A DNA stretch of 15,769 nt from assembly GCA_036939355.1 (NCBI GenBank), contig JALLAP010000893.1, forward strand, positions 1 to 15,769. Direction: 5' to 3'. Every line of letters starts with the position of its first letter. The stretch's first letter is position 1. Below the pieces are notes generated by a model, which was given only the letters and a program-made list of their open reading frames with translations, was not told where the DNA came from and made no database searches. A program made the translations under genes and the position numbers. Positions 1 to 8,472 of the stretch are shown here, one piece after another. This DNA is from Thalassiosira profunda (Eukaryota; Bacillariophyta; Thalassiosirophyceae; Thalassiosirales; Thalassiosiraceae).

Positions 1-218
1 CAAGGAGCGGATGTGAGCTGCCTCCTCCCGAAGACAGCCGCCTGGCAGCTCGGTGCACCTTGCACACAGCCGCCTCATCCGCTGCCTCCTCACAGTCGAT
101 GGAGCCCAGAGAGGTGACATGCCCCTTTTTCTCGCGATCGGCTTCATAACTGCTCACAACTGCCCGGATAAATCCTCCGTTCAGTACATTCCACGCAGGA
201 ACTACTTCGCAGTGTGAA
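1..218 (-). CDS. partial exon, probable thioredoxin-fold (PDI-like) protein
   Basis: An open minus-strand frame runs off the left edge. It reads SHCEVVPAWNVL near the start, later VTSLGSIDCEE and then AVCKVH. This order resembles the region after the active site of PDI-type thioredoxin domains: xHC followed by PxW, then a beta strand ending in DC and a further Cys about ten residues on. A likely splice acceptor (pyrimidine-poor, GTTTAG) lies at 219-220. If used, the exon opens with the third base of a split codon, and TG|T would give a C-S-H-C active site. I could not find a convincing upstream exon, so the WC half of the motif is inferred. The family call rests on pattern resemblance only. 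Any signal peptide or ER retention signal is outside what can be seen. Confidence 0.4.
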
Positions 219-490
219 CTAAACGGGCGTGTTGTTGCAAGTTGCGACGATCAACAGAGCGGCCCGCCTTTGCCAAGATCGGCGAGAGTTTGACGGCCAC
301 AATGGCCACGAGGAGCTGCTGTTACACCAGTTGAGAGGCCTCTTCCATCGACCGGTGGGCCTCTGCGCATCGAGACGCACTGGGACAGCAACCGCACGAG
401 CATCGACGACGGCGAGTGAACACATCTCGTGCACTGCATTGCAACTCGTTCAGCCGCTGGGTCTCCGGAGCTTTGCAATACCCGCACGTC

Positions 491-2662
491 ATGAGCGGCA
501 GGCTCGCGCTCTCCCTGGCGGCCTCCGCCGCCCTCGGCGCCGCGGCCACCACACACGCCTCGACGCTGCCGCAATCGGCCATCGCCGCGGCGGCCGCGCG
601 GAAGCACCGGCGCCTCCAAACACCCCCTTCCACTCAATTGACCGCCGCCCAATACGACGACTGCCAGGCCGACCTCCTCCAGGCCGACGCCAACGCCGAC
701 TCTCAGCTGAGCCAGGACGAGTTCCTCGCCTTCCTGTCGTACAACTCCGGCCGGTACGGGCAAAGTTGGGGATACGCGAGCAACCAACAAAGCCTGGGCG
801 AGCTGCCGCTGGAGTTTCCCCTGTTGTTCCACGCCACGGCGTGCCAGTGCGCCTACGACAATGAGCTATTCGAAGGGGACATGGGATGCTGCACCGGCGA
901 GAACGGGCACATTATTGTTTATCCCGGAGTGAACGCCGACGGCAGCGAGAAGGCGCTGAGCGCGAGGGAGGAGGCGTACACGCGCGAGTTCTGCGGGGAG
1001 GCTTTTGCGGCGTACGGGGCGACGGTTCCGACGCCCGCGCCGACGGTGGATGCGCTGGAGCCGCCCACGCTGCCTCCGGCTGTCGGTACGACGACTGTTG
1101 GTACGACGACTGCGGCCACCACCACGGTGGCTGCCACGACGGCCGCTGCCACGACGACGCGCGCATTCAACACCCCGGCGCCCACGCCCGGAGGCACCGC
1201 GGCGCCTTTCGCCCTCACGCCGCCCACCTTGTCGGCGCCCCCGACCAACGCTCCCGCTGGCGGTACGGCCACTCCGCCGCCCAGCCGTAGCCCCGTTTCC
1301 ATGAGTGCCGACCAGCTAGAAGTGGGCATCCAGTACGGCATCTCGTCGAACTGCGGCATGACCGCCTTCGATGTCATGAGTGGGACGGGCGGGATCACCA
1401 TCAAGGAGGGATTGATTGCCGCGACGGAGGCGACGGTGGTGGGCATCCTGAACGCCACGTATCCCCGGGACGGAAGCGCGGCGGAGGAGGCGGGGCCAAC
1501 GAATCCGGGCGGGTTCAGCGGGTCCGGCGGCGGGTTTCAGGGCAAGTCGGCGGAGGCCCCGGCGTCGATGCACGGGGTGCGCACGAGGGTGGACGGGGCG
1601 CCGCACCGGCAGCTAAAAGTGCAGGGCGAGGGGCCCCACAGCTTGCACTATTGGCACAATCTGAAGCACCGGGAGCAGCGTCGGTTGACGTCTGAGAAGC
1701 AGCAGCACCGCTCTCTCGCGTACTACACCCAAAGCAACCCCGCCGTCATCACCGACGTGGAAGATGTGGTGGACGCCGCCTGCCCCTTCGGGATCAACTG
1801 CATGCGCGTCAGCTCGACCGTCTTTGTCACACTGGAAGAGGGCGACGACCCGGCAGAAGTGGAAGCTGTGATAAGGGACGGAATCCAGGCGAGCTTCGCC
1901 GACGCCAGTTTCTTCGAGGCCATTCCGGAGGGGACGGTGTTCTGTCCGCCGGTCGCGGACACGACGACTGCGGCCACTGCCACTGCTGACACTACTACGG
2001 CTGCGGCGACGACGGGCGCCACCCCACCGGCGACGACCACGCAGGCGGCGACGACCACGACCACCCAAACTGCTACCACGCCTCCGCCGGTACCGGCCTC
2101 GACGACGACGACCTCATCCACAATTACAACGTCCTCCGCAGCCTCCGGCGGCGAAACCGGTCCCATCGAGGTGTCCCAGACGTACGACATCAGCAACAAT
2201 TGCGGGTGGGACGCGGAAGCGGTCATGAATCCGGTCGACGGGAACACCCTGAAGGAAGGGCTCATCGAGGCGACGCGGACGGTGACCATCGGAATCTTGA
2301 ACGAGACGTACCCGCGGGCGGACGACGAGTTCGTGCGGCGGCGCAATGTGAGGACGCGAAAGTTGGCCTACCTCGCCGATCGGGCACAACGATCGGGCGG
2401 CGCGGAAAACGAGCGAAGCCTCGCGTACTACACGGACCAATATCCCGTGACCATCGACCGGGTCCTCGACATCGTGACGGGGTGCGATCCCGACAAGAAC
2501 TGCCTGCTCGTCGTCTCGACGATTACCGTCGTGACGGAGGAGGGCGACGACCCGGCCGAGGTGTACGACGCGATCAGCGCGGGGTTCAAGGAGAGCTTCG
2601 TCGATGGCTCGTTTTTCGCGGCGGTGCCGGAGGAGGCGGCCAGCTGCCCGACGCGACGGTAG
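491..2662 (+). CDS. secreted mucin-like protein with EF-hand loop and duplicated extracellular domain
   Basis: This 723-aa single-exon protein starts at the ATG at 491, because that Met is directly followed by a signal peptide (MSGRLALSLAASAALGAAA, cleavage near THAS). An upstream in-frame ATG at 416 would bury the signal. Residues 66-77 (DANADSQLSQDE) fit a canonical 12-residue EF-hand calcium loop with D at 1, N at 3, D at 5 and E at 12. A Cys-rich stretch (CQCAYDNELFEGDMGCC) follows, then a Thr/Pro/Ala-rich linker around residues 198-300 that is probably heavily O-glycosylated. Two copies of one domain follow, about 275-487 and 558-720, separated by a second Thr-rich linker. Both copies share an ISxNCG start, a KEGLIxAT helix, GILNxTYPR, RSLAYYT, EEGDDPAEV and a final FFxAxPE with Cys. 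Copy one has a longer Gly/basic insertion. The domain could have a SEA-like or ferredoxin-like fold, but I do not recognise the family. The likely place is the cell surface or wall matrix. Confidence 0.8.
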   Translation: MSGRLALSLAASAALGAAATTHASTLPQSAIAAAAARKHRRLQTPPSTQLTAAQYDDCQADLLQADANADSQLSQDEFLAFLSYNSGRYGQSWGYASNQQSLGELPLEFPLLFHATACQCAYDNELFEGDMGCCTGENGHIIVYPGVNADGSEKALSAREEAYTREFCGEAFAAYGATVPTPAPTVDALEPPTLPPAVGTTTVGTTTAATTTVAATTAAATTTRAFNTPAPTPGGTAAPFALTPPTLSAPPTNAPAGGTATPPPSRSPVSMSADQLEVGIQYGISSNCGMTAFDVMSGTGGITIKEGLIAATEATVVGILNATYPRDGSAAEEAGPTNPGGFSGSGGGFQGKSAEAPASMHGVRTRVDGAPHRQLKVQGEGPHSLHYWHNLKHREQRRLTSEKQQHRSLAYYTQSNPAVITDVEDVVDAACPFGINCMRVSSTVFVTLEEGDDPAEVEAVIRDGIQASFADASFFEAIPEGTVFCPPVADTTTAATATADTTTAAATTGATPPATTTQAATTTTTQTATTPPPVPASTTTTSSTITTSSAASGGETGPIEVSQTYDISNNCGWDAEAVMNPVDGNTLKEGLIEATRTVTIGILNETYPRADDEFVRRRNVRTRKLAYLADRAQRSGGAENERSLAYYTDQYPVTIDRVLDIVTGCDPDKNCLLVVSTITVVTEEGDDPAEVYDAISAGFKESFVDGSFFAAVPEEAASCPTRR

Positions 2663-2904
2663 CGGGCGGTTTAAGAGGGGCCTCGCAGACTGAATGTAGA
2701 ATTATATGTGGATGTCCAATCTCTGCATGAACTAGAGTTATTGATTGTGATTGTATCATTGTGTGAGAGGCAAGCTTTGTTGCAAGCGGCTCTTGAGCCG
2801 GACATCAGGCACTGTTCCTTTTTCCCAGACGCCCGCCATCAATTAGGGAAAGTGCTTATCATACCCCAGTCGCAAATGTTCACCCGATGTGATAACTGCG
2901 AAGT

Positions 2905-3465
2905 TTAATGTGAGAGAACTGAACACACTTGGCTGGGTCGATCGCAGAGCAGTAGATCGCGAGTAATCAACCGACGTCGCTCGTCCATGGGAAAACCTCT
3001 GTTTTGAAGAAGATACCGAACAGAAGGCAGATCATGAGCTTCCAAGTCGCGACGACTCCAGTCCATGGTCATTTGAGCTCCTGAAAGTGCGCATTGCTTG
3101 AGGGGCAGCTCGTTCCTGGCTCTAAAATGCACGGTAATAGTCTCATTGAAGAAGTAGGGATGAATTGGACATGACTCAAAAAGGGTGCCGACTTGGCCAG
3201 CGAAGCAGTTCCTCGCCCAGACTTCACTGCTGCTAAATGCCTGCAGAGGGCAGGGAGTCACCTGCGTCATCTTCACAACCCAATGATCTGTACCATCGGC
3301 GAACCCATCGTCCCTCAAATGCCCTCGAGCGTACACGGGCTCGCGATTCGGCCCCGTGATTTCGACGGAATGCTTCTCTGCACGGAGCTTCCGGTTGTCC
3401 TCGAGCAACTCGGACACGGCCTTGTCCCTAAGCGCCGCCGCAACGAATGGAGCCAAGTCCGACAT
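2905..3465 (-). CDS. hypothetical protein, 186 aa
   Basis: The open frame begins upstream of the chosen Met, but the ATG at 3465 gives a clean start, MSDLAPFVAAALRDKAVSEL. This is an amphipathic helix followed by a short coiled-coil-like stretch (LLEDNRKLRAEK). Next come EITGPNREPVYARG, a hydrophilic region with DGTDHWVVKM and a middle part with several Cys. The C-terminus is basic and acidic (LLQNRGFPMDERRRLITRDLLL). There is no signal peptide or membrane segment. The N-terminal layout resembles uncharacterised proteins I associate with diatoms, but I cannot name a function. It is divergent from the SET gene across a 210-bp gap that may hold both promoters, and convergent with the secreted-protein gene. 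It may have further exons, since no intron was resolved. Confidence 0.6.
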   Translation of the reverse strand: MSDLAPFVAAALRDKAVSELLEDNRKLRAEKHSVEITGPNREPVYARGHLRDDGFADGTDHWVVKMTQVTPCPLQAFSSSEVWARNCFAGQVGTLFESCPIHPYFFNETITVHFRARNELPLKQCALSGAQMTMDWSRRDLEAHDLPSVRYLLQNRGFPMDERRRLITRDLLLCDRPSQVCSVLSH

Positions 3466-3675
3466 CTTTTGTGCTGTTGCCTCTTGTTTCCTTGGTAGAA
3501 CAGAGCAGGACCCGCCTTTCCACGACTTGACGTGAGTATCTCCCTCCCTCTCTCCTCCCGCCCCATCACCCACACCCAACCTAACATAGCATCATCACGC
3601 GCTGCATGCGGCAAGGGCATCAAGGCGCTAGCGTCAGCAGAGAGCCCTGTCGCCCTGCGCTCTGGCGGCAATACG

Positions 3676-4158
3676 ATGGGTGATCCTTATGCTTGTTTCG
3701 GCGGAAGTAGCTCCAGCTCGGAAGATGGCGACTCGAGCACCAATGAAAGGCATCACATCGCTGAGGCATCATCGGCAAATCTTGAGGCTGGTCGACGCCT
3801 CAGAGACGCTTCGAACGAAGGGCCCGTCGGCATGACCTACATATCGGACAAATCGTTCGAGATATTTGATAGCAGGGGCGCGGGCAAGGGCATTCGAGCG
3901 AACGTCCCGTACAAGCGCGGCGACGAAATCCTGCGCGAGGGAGCCGTGATGGTTCTCAGAAATCGCCGGGAAGCGTCGAGTCTCGAAGCTGCCGAGGCGC
4001 TGCACATCGAAGCAGTGCAGCAGGCATTTGATAGGCTGCATCGGACGACCAAGATAGCATTCATGCAGCTCTCCTCGTGCAACGAGGATGGTATTGATGG
4101 GGCGGAGAAAACGCCCCGAGGGATCTACGACACAGACTCGTTTCACGGATGAACCATA
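3676..4158 (+). pseudogene. SMYD-like SET-domain protein gene, 5' half, interrupted by transposon
   Basis: From the ATG at 3676 the protein starts MGDPYACFGGSSSSSEDGD, a short acidic/Ser-rich leader. A SET domain then begins: FEIFDSRGAGKGIRANVPYK (the GxG strand), RGDEILREGAVMVL, a helical insert (EALHIEAVQQAFDRL) and KTPRGIYDTDS. SET proteins of this class are lysine methyltransferases that use S-adenosylmethionine. The frame read so far stops at TGA 4150-4152. In another frame the last bases read LVSRMNH, the start of the NHSC motif, and end at the TA at 4157-4158 where the transposon begins. The rest of the gene resumes at 8745. A net one-base loss between GIYDTDS and LVSRMNH, plus a short loop there, suggests decay in addition to the insertion. 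I found no intron that repairs the frame. Confidence 0.8.
4157..4158. repeat. TA target-site duplication, left copy
   Basis: This TA directly precedes the transposon terminus TTATGCC. Its partner is at 8743-8744. TA duplication is the hallmark of IS630/Tc1/mariner insertion. Keeping one TA and joining the flanks recreates an intact SET motif, which supports the boundary. Confidence 0.85.
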
Positions 4159-4431
4159 TTATGCCGGCCGCGTGACCGCGCGAACTTAATTTTTCGAGCG
4201 TGATTTTTCAAAGCGTGACTTTTCGCGAGAGGGCGTTCGCAAAACGCCCTCCGAAATGCAGGGTCTCGGCCGATCGCTCGCTCCGAGGTACGTCGTTCGC
4301 TCCGCCGAGGGCACCAATCGACGGGGATCGCCGAGACGCATCCACCGATACCCCGGTCTCATCCGTCCGTCGTGTTTTCGCTTCAAATTGCAGGCATCTC
4401 TAGTGCTGCAATTCGGGGTGGATTTGCCGCA
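4159..4431. repeat. left terminal inverted repeat
   Basis: This matches the reverse complement of 8473-8742 imperfectly, with similarity fading around the GGGGTGGATTTGCCGCA block (4415-4431). The outermost 12 nt agree only in TTAT and then diverge before CGTGACCGCGCGAAC. Sub-terminal direct repeats GCGTGATTTTTC (from 4198) and GCGTGACTTTTC (from 4213) are present on this side only. A small palindrome, GGGCGTT..AACGCCC, lies at 4231-4249. Repeats of this kind are candidate transposase-binding sites, by inference. Confidence 0.85.
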
Positions 4432-4622
4432 TGCCCGGGCGGCAGCTGCCTTGCAACTGTCACGCGGCCGCACGACGCCGTCGGCGCGGTTCTACAGCAA
4501 GATGACGTCCTCCTGCGTCCTCTAGTCGAAGCGGGCGGTGTCCGAGACGCTCCGCGGGCCGTGCTTGACGAGTCGGAGCCGGCGTCGCTCCGGCTCCGTC
4601 TCCGCCCTCCTCGCCCCGCAAC

Positions 4623-5747
4623 ATGTGGGATTCGGAGGCGTTCGCCGCTCGCAATGGCGCCAACTCCAATGCAAACGGCGGCTACTACGTCCGCGGAGCG
4701 ACGTACGGCCTTGCCATAAAGCTCCAAGTGGCGGCTGCGTACGAAGCAGCTCGGGCGAGGAGTGTGTCCCCGAGCCTCAACGGCATTGCCAAGCAATGCT
4801 CCGTGAGCTGGCATTTTGTCGAGAAGATTCGAGACGAGCTGTTGGAGCACGGAAGGGTCCGTCGGCCGTCCGAGATCCAAGCCGCCAAGGACATTCCTCG
4901 AGGTGCGGGCTCCAAGACGCTGGACGAGTTCGATCGGTTCATCCTCCTGCAGCTCATGATGGAGGAGCCGAGCCGATCGCGGCAGGACTACGCCGACTGG
5001 CTGTACGAGTACACTGGCACGGTGGTCAGCCTGAGCACCATCTCTCGCTTCTTCCTCGAGGCATTCCCGATCAAGGGCGGCTTCGTGAAGCCCAACCTCA
5101 CCCCCTACGACAAGTTCAAGCCCGAGAACGAGACCCGTGCGTACCAGTATTTGTACATGCTGTCGTGGCATTCGCCCGAGCGGGTCAAGTTCGGCGACGA
5201 GAAGTGCCTCAAGGGCCAGGAGCTGTTCAATCGGCGCGTGAGGCGGAATCCGATCACCGGCGAGGTTTGCTCGTTCCCGACTCCGTCGGACTTTCGCAAC
5301 ACTCACTCGATCACTGGCTTCTGCGGCATCGACCGCGGGACAAAGCCCGTCTGGTATCGAATCCACAAGGAGACGAACGACTCGGAGGAGTTCATGTCGG
5401 ACATCGAGGCTGCGGTGGCGACCGAATTCCTCGTGCCTGGCGACGTGTTGGTGCTCGACAATGTCGCGTACCACACGGGGAAGAAGAACCACATTTTGGA
5501 GCAATGGCTGTGGAGCAGGTTCTCTATTTTTGTTCTGTTTCTGCCTCCGCGGTGTCCCGAGTGGAATCCGATCGAGCTGGTGTGGAATACGCTTGTGCAG
5601 AGGCTGCGGACGGAGAAGATCGCCGTGCTTCGGGAGAGGTACGGCACCAAAGACATGTGCGCTCGTGCTGCCAAGGACATCCTCGACGGCATGACCCACG
5701 ATTTGGTGAAGAAGTTTTACGACTCTTGCTACAAGGGAGTGCTTTAG
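4623..5747 (+). CDS. IS630/Tc1/mariner-type DDE transposase (DD38E)
   Basis: The 374-aa single-exon protein starts at the first ATG in the open frame (4623, context AACATGTGG). Residues 30-85 form a helix-turn-helix-like DNA-binding region (NGIAKQCSVSWHFVEKIRDE), followed by a second one around 115-150 (RQDYADWLYEYTGTVVSLST). The catalytic DDE_3-type domain has D192 (VKFGDEKC), D279 (VLVLDNVAYHTG) and E318 (PEWNPIELVWN), with 38 residues between the second D and the E. HTG after the second D and NPIE around the glutamate are typical of this superfamily. The protein would bind the inverted repeats and cut and paste the element at TA sites in the nucleus. No stop or frameshift interrupts it. 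It ends 64 bp from the end of the convergent passenger gene. Confidence 0.92.
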   Translation: MWDSEAFAARNGANSNANGGYYVRGATYGLAIKLQVAAAYEAARARSVSPSLNGIAKQCSVSWHFVEKIRDELLEHGRVRRPSEIQAAKDIPRGAGSKTLDEFDRFILLQLMMEEPSRSRQDYADWLYEYTGTVVSLSTISRFFLEAFPIKGGFVKPNLTPYDKFKPENETRAYQYLYMLSWHSPERVKFGDEKCLKGQELFNRRVRRNPITGEVCSFPTPSDFRNTHSITGFCGIDRGTKPVWYRIHKETNDSEEFMSDIEAAVATEFLVPGDVLVLDNVAYHTGKKNHILEQWLWSRFSIFVLFLPPRCPEWNPIELVWNTLVQRLRTEKIAVLRERYGTKDMCARAAKDILDGMTHDLVKKFYDSCYKGVL

Positions 5748-5811
5748 GCATTGTGTAGGAATAGATTCTAGGCATTAGATTAGGATAGGACCGACCATTC
5801 GCCTCTCCACT

Positions 5812-8391
5812 TCAGTTGCCGTGGCTGCTGTGCAAAACACTTTCGCTCTGCCGGTATTCCGGCGGCTTCGGGAGTTGCACCGCAAAATTCACCAGAATTC
5901 CTGCCGCATCGCATTCCTCTGCACCCGTGCCCTCGACGCGTTCGTCGGGCCTCTTCTCCGCGCCGCCCCTCCTCTCGCCGTTGTGCGCGGGCCCCTCGTT
6001 CGACCGCATCTCGCCTTCGTTCGAACGCCCCTCCGTCGAGCCCCCCTCGTTGCCGTTCGACTGCCGCTCCACCGAGCGTCCCTCGTTGCCGCTCGAGACC
6101 CGCTCCGGCGAGCGCCCCTCGTTGGCGTTCGAGACCCGCTCCGTCGACTGCCTCGCGCTGCCGTTCGAGCGCCTCTCGTTCGAGCGCCTCTTGCCATCAT
6201 TCGACCGCCTCTCGCCGCCGTTCGACTTCCCCTCCGTCGATCGCTTTTTGTTGCCACTCGACCTCCTCTCCGTCGACCTCCCCTCGCCTTCGTTCGACTG
6301 CCTGTCATTGCTGTTCGAGCGCCGGCCCGTCGAGTGCCCCTCGCTGTCGTTTGGACGCCCCTCCCGTCGCCTCCTCTTGGACATTTTGGGCTTTGACCCC
6401 TCGCCCGAGCGCCGGTCCTCCGAGTGCCGATCTTTCGAGCGCCGCTCCTTCGCGTGCCTGCTCTGCTTGCGCGATCTCGAGCGATCGCCCTTCGACCTCG
6501 AGGACCTCAACCTCTCCTCGCCATTCGACCCCTTCCTCGCCCGCTTGCCGTCATTGGAGCCGTGCCGGGTCCTCGAGCTCGACCGCTCCCGGTCATTGGT
6601 GGAACGACGCCTGCTCCTCGAGCTCGAGCGTTTGCCGCTCCTCGACCTCGACCTCCTCCCACCGCTCTCCCTGCGTCGGCTCCGATCACGGCTCCGGTCG
6701 CGTCGTTCCCTGCTCCTCTCGCGGCTCCAGTCGCGTCGCTCACTGCTCCTCTGCTCCCTGCTGCTCCTGCGGCGCGAGCGGCTGTAGCAATCGTCGCCGC
6801 GTTCGTAGCAGCCGTCGCTGCTCTGCCCACGTCGCCCGTAGCTGTGCCCACGTCGCTCGTAGCTGCTCCCACGCCGCCCTCGGCGCTGAGGGTGCTAGAA
6901 ATGCAAGAGAAGAAGCTGTGTGAGATTGTTTGATTTCCAAACAGAACGAGAACAAGCCACTGACCTGATTGTTGTCGCTGTTCAGATTCCACGCATTGCC
7001 TCGGTGGTGGTGGTAGTTGTCGCGGCTTTGCTTGAAATTTGTGTCCTGTCGCACCTGGTCCTTCTCCTTCCCTTCATCCCTCGCTTCCATTTTCGTGTAC
7101 TCCCTTTCAATCGCCACCTCAATCTGATTTCTGGCCTTGTTGTTGTCGACCTGCATCTGTTCCTTGGCCGTCAGCGTTCCCTTCTTGGCCATTTTCACCT
7201 GGTCCTTCAGAGCAAGGCCATTTGGCTCGCTTTCAACTCAACTGCATTCTGCAGCTTGTCAATCTTGACCTCCAGCTCCCGTCTCTCCTCGCCCCATCCA
7301 CCGGCTTTCGCCTGCTCCTCCTCCAGCTGGGCGCGCAGAGCAGTAATGGCCTCGTTTTGCTCGCCGATGTAATCCCATCCAGCGTCAACGGCGGCAACTG
7401 CCACGGCGTGCACCTCCTCAAAGATGCTGCGCTCCGCCACGACGTGTTTTTCCAAATCCTTGATGCGGTTGTTGGCTTCGGCAAGGGCCTCTTCCGCTTT
7501 ACCCTTCCCCTTCTTCTCCGACACCCCTCCTTTGAGCAGCGCCGACTTCCCCGTCTTGGTAAGCTTTGGTGGGAGTGCTCGGACAACGGGCCTCGCGGGG
7601 ATGGCTGACAGCACTGTAGAATTGGCAGCAGACGCTTTTTTCTTTTTGGTGTTTCGCTTCTTCTTTGGGGCAGAACGGGCAGCATTGGCTCCCTTGCCGG
7701 CGCCCCGCTGCTGCTGCCGCCCATCGCCGTCGTCGCTGCTAGAGGACGCAGCGGCCTTTGCGGCATCCCCTCGGCCCTCCCCCTCCACCGCCGGATCGGA
7801 CGCATCGAACGTAGCCCGCTTGGGCGCGGGCGCAGACTTGGATCGCCGCTTCTTCGTGGCGGCGGGTTCCTCTCGGGAGTTGTTCTCCTTGTTGCTGTCC
7901 CCCGGGGTCCCCCCGCCCCGCAACGCCGTCGCTCTCCCCCCGGACCCATTTTCAGCCGGGCTTGACTTCTCAAACTCTGCAAATTCCTCTTCATGCGCGC
8001 GCATTTCTCGATCGTGTTGTTCTTTCAGCTGCCGCTCCTCCTCCTCCAATCTTCTCGTGTGACGATCGTCAAGCTCTTGCTCCATCCGCTGAAGCTTCCG
8101 CTCGCTCCTTGACTTCAACTCCTCCCTCAACCTCACGTTTCTCTCTTTGAGCTCGCTGTAGGTGGCGTCCTGTCGTGCAGGCGGTATCACGGGCGACGGC
8201 GTCCTCTCCCTGGAGCGCCCCCTCTTCTTCTGTGGCACGGACGACTCGTCGCTGTAGCGCGACGGCGAGGAAGAGGACGAATTGTAGGAGCACGACGACG
8301 CATCGTCCTCCGAATAGTGGGAGCGGTAGGAGCGGCTAGAGGAGCCGCCGCTCCTGCTACTCAAGCAGCTACTATCCGAGGGCGACGACAT
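5812..8391 (-). CDS. transposon passenger: coiled-coil, SR/RS-rich protein (1-nt frameshift)
   Basis: The reading starts at the ATG at 8391, inside the element. A longer open frame reaches back through the inverted repeat into host sequence and is not used. The N-terminus is Ser/Arg-rich (SSRSYRSHYSEDDASS), then come RGRSRERTPSP, a Glu/Arg coiled coil (about residues 85-155), a Lys/Ala-rich basic stretch with KKKRNTKKKK, and a second coiled coil (EEALAEANNRIKDLEKH, ALRAQLEEEQ). The frame stops at 7207 after SQMALL, but coding character continues one frame over (LKDQVKMAKKGTLTAKEQ). A 70-nt intron (6895-6964) then joins DNNQ to HPQRRGRR in phase 0. A long RS domain follows (RDRSRDRSRR, SRSRSGKRSSSRSRRRS), ending in degenerate 11-residue repeats such as EGRSPERVSSGN. 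Restoring one base gives 836 aa. RS domains usually mediate splicing-factor contacts in nuclear speckles. The role here is unknown. No RRM or enzyme motif is seen. Confidence 0.65.
5987..6345 (-). repeat. degenerate 33-nt tandem repeats in the RS-rich exon
   Basis: The minus-strand protein repeats a unit like N-E-G-R-S-x-E-R-x-S-N-G many times in this stretch, giving a period of about 33 nt with substitutions. The composition bias leaves long open frames on the opposite strand, which I treat as shadows. Boundaries are approximate. Confidence 0.6.
6895..6964 (-). other. intron of passenger gene (70 nt)
   Basis: On the minus strand the donor is CAG|GTCAGT and the acceptor TTTCTAG|CAC, preceded by a T-rich tract (TTCTTCTCTTGCATTTCTAG). 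Splicing is phase 0 and links the coiled-coil exon to the RS-rich exon. The unspliced frame is also open for some distance, but it loses the RS character. Confidence 0.75.
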
Positions 8392-8472
8392 GTCCCCGGA
8401 GAGCGAGTGTGGGCGCTGTGGCCAGTTGGGAGTGGACACGGGCTGCTGCAACTCGATGGCGGGGGGTGATGG

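Noticed and set aside
416..490. Upstream ATG at 416 for the secreted protein
   Set aside because: It would place 25 polar residues before a clear signal peptide. The ATG at 491 fits secretion.
2663..2904. 66-aa frame between the secreted-protein gene and the minus-strand gene
   Set aside because: AT-richer, no motif, and lies in a short gap between convergent genes, most likely 3' untranslated sequence.
4383..5699. 438-aa minus-strand open frame opposite the transposase
   Set aside because: It is the antisense shadow of a clear DDE transposase in GC-rich DNA, and has no motif of its own.
5816..6787. Plus-strand open frames with Leu/Pro/Arg repeats
   Set aside because: They are the reverse reading of the RS-rich exon. 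The repetitive composition keeps several frames open, and the minus strand has splice sites and RS motifs.
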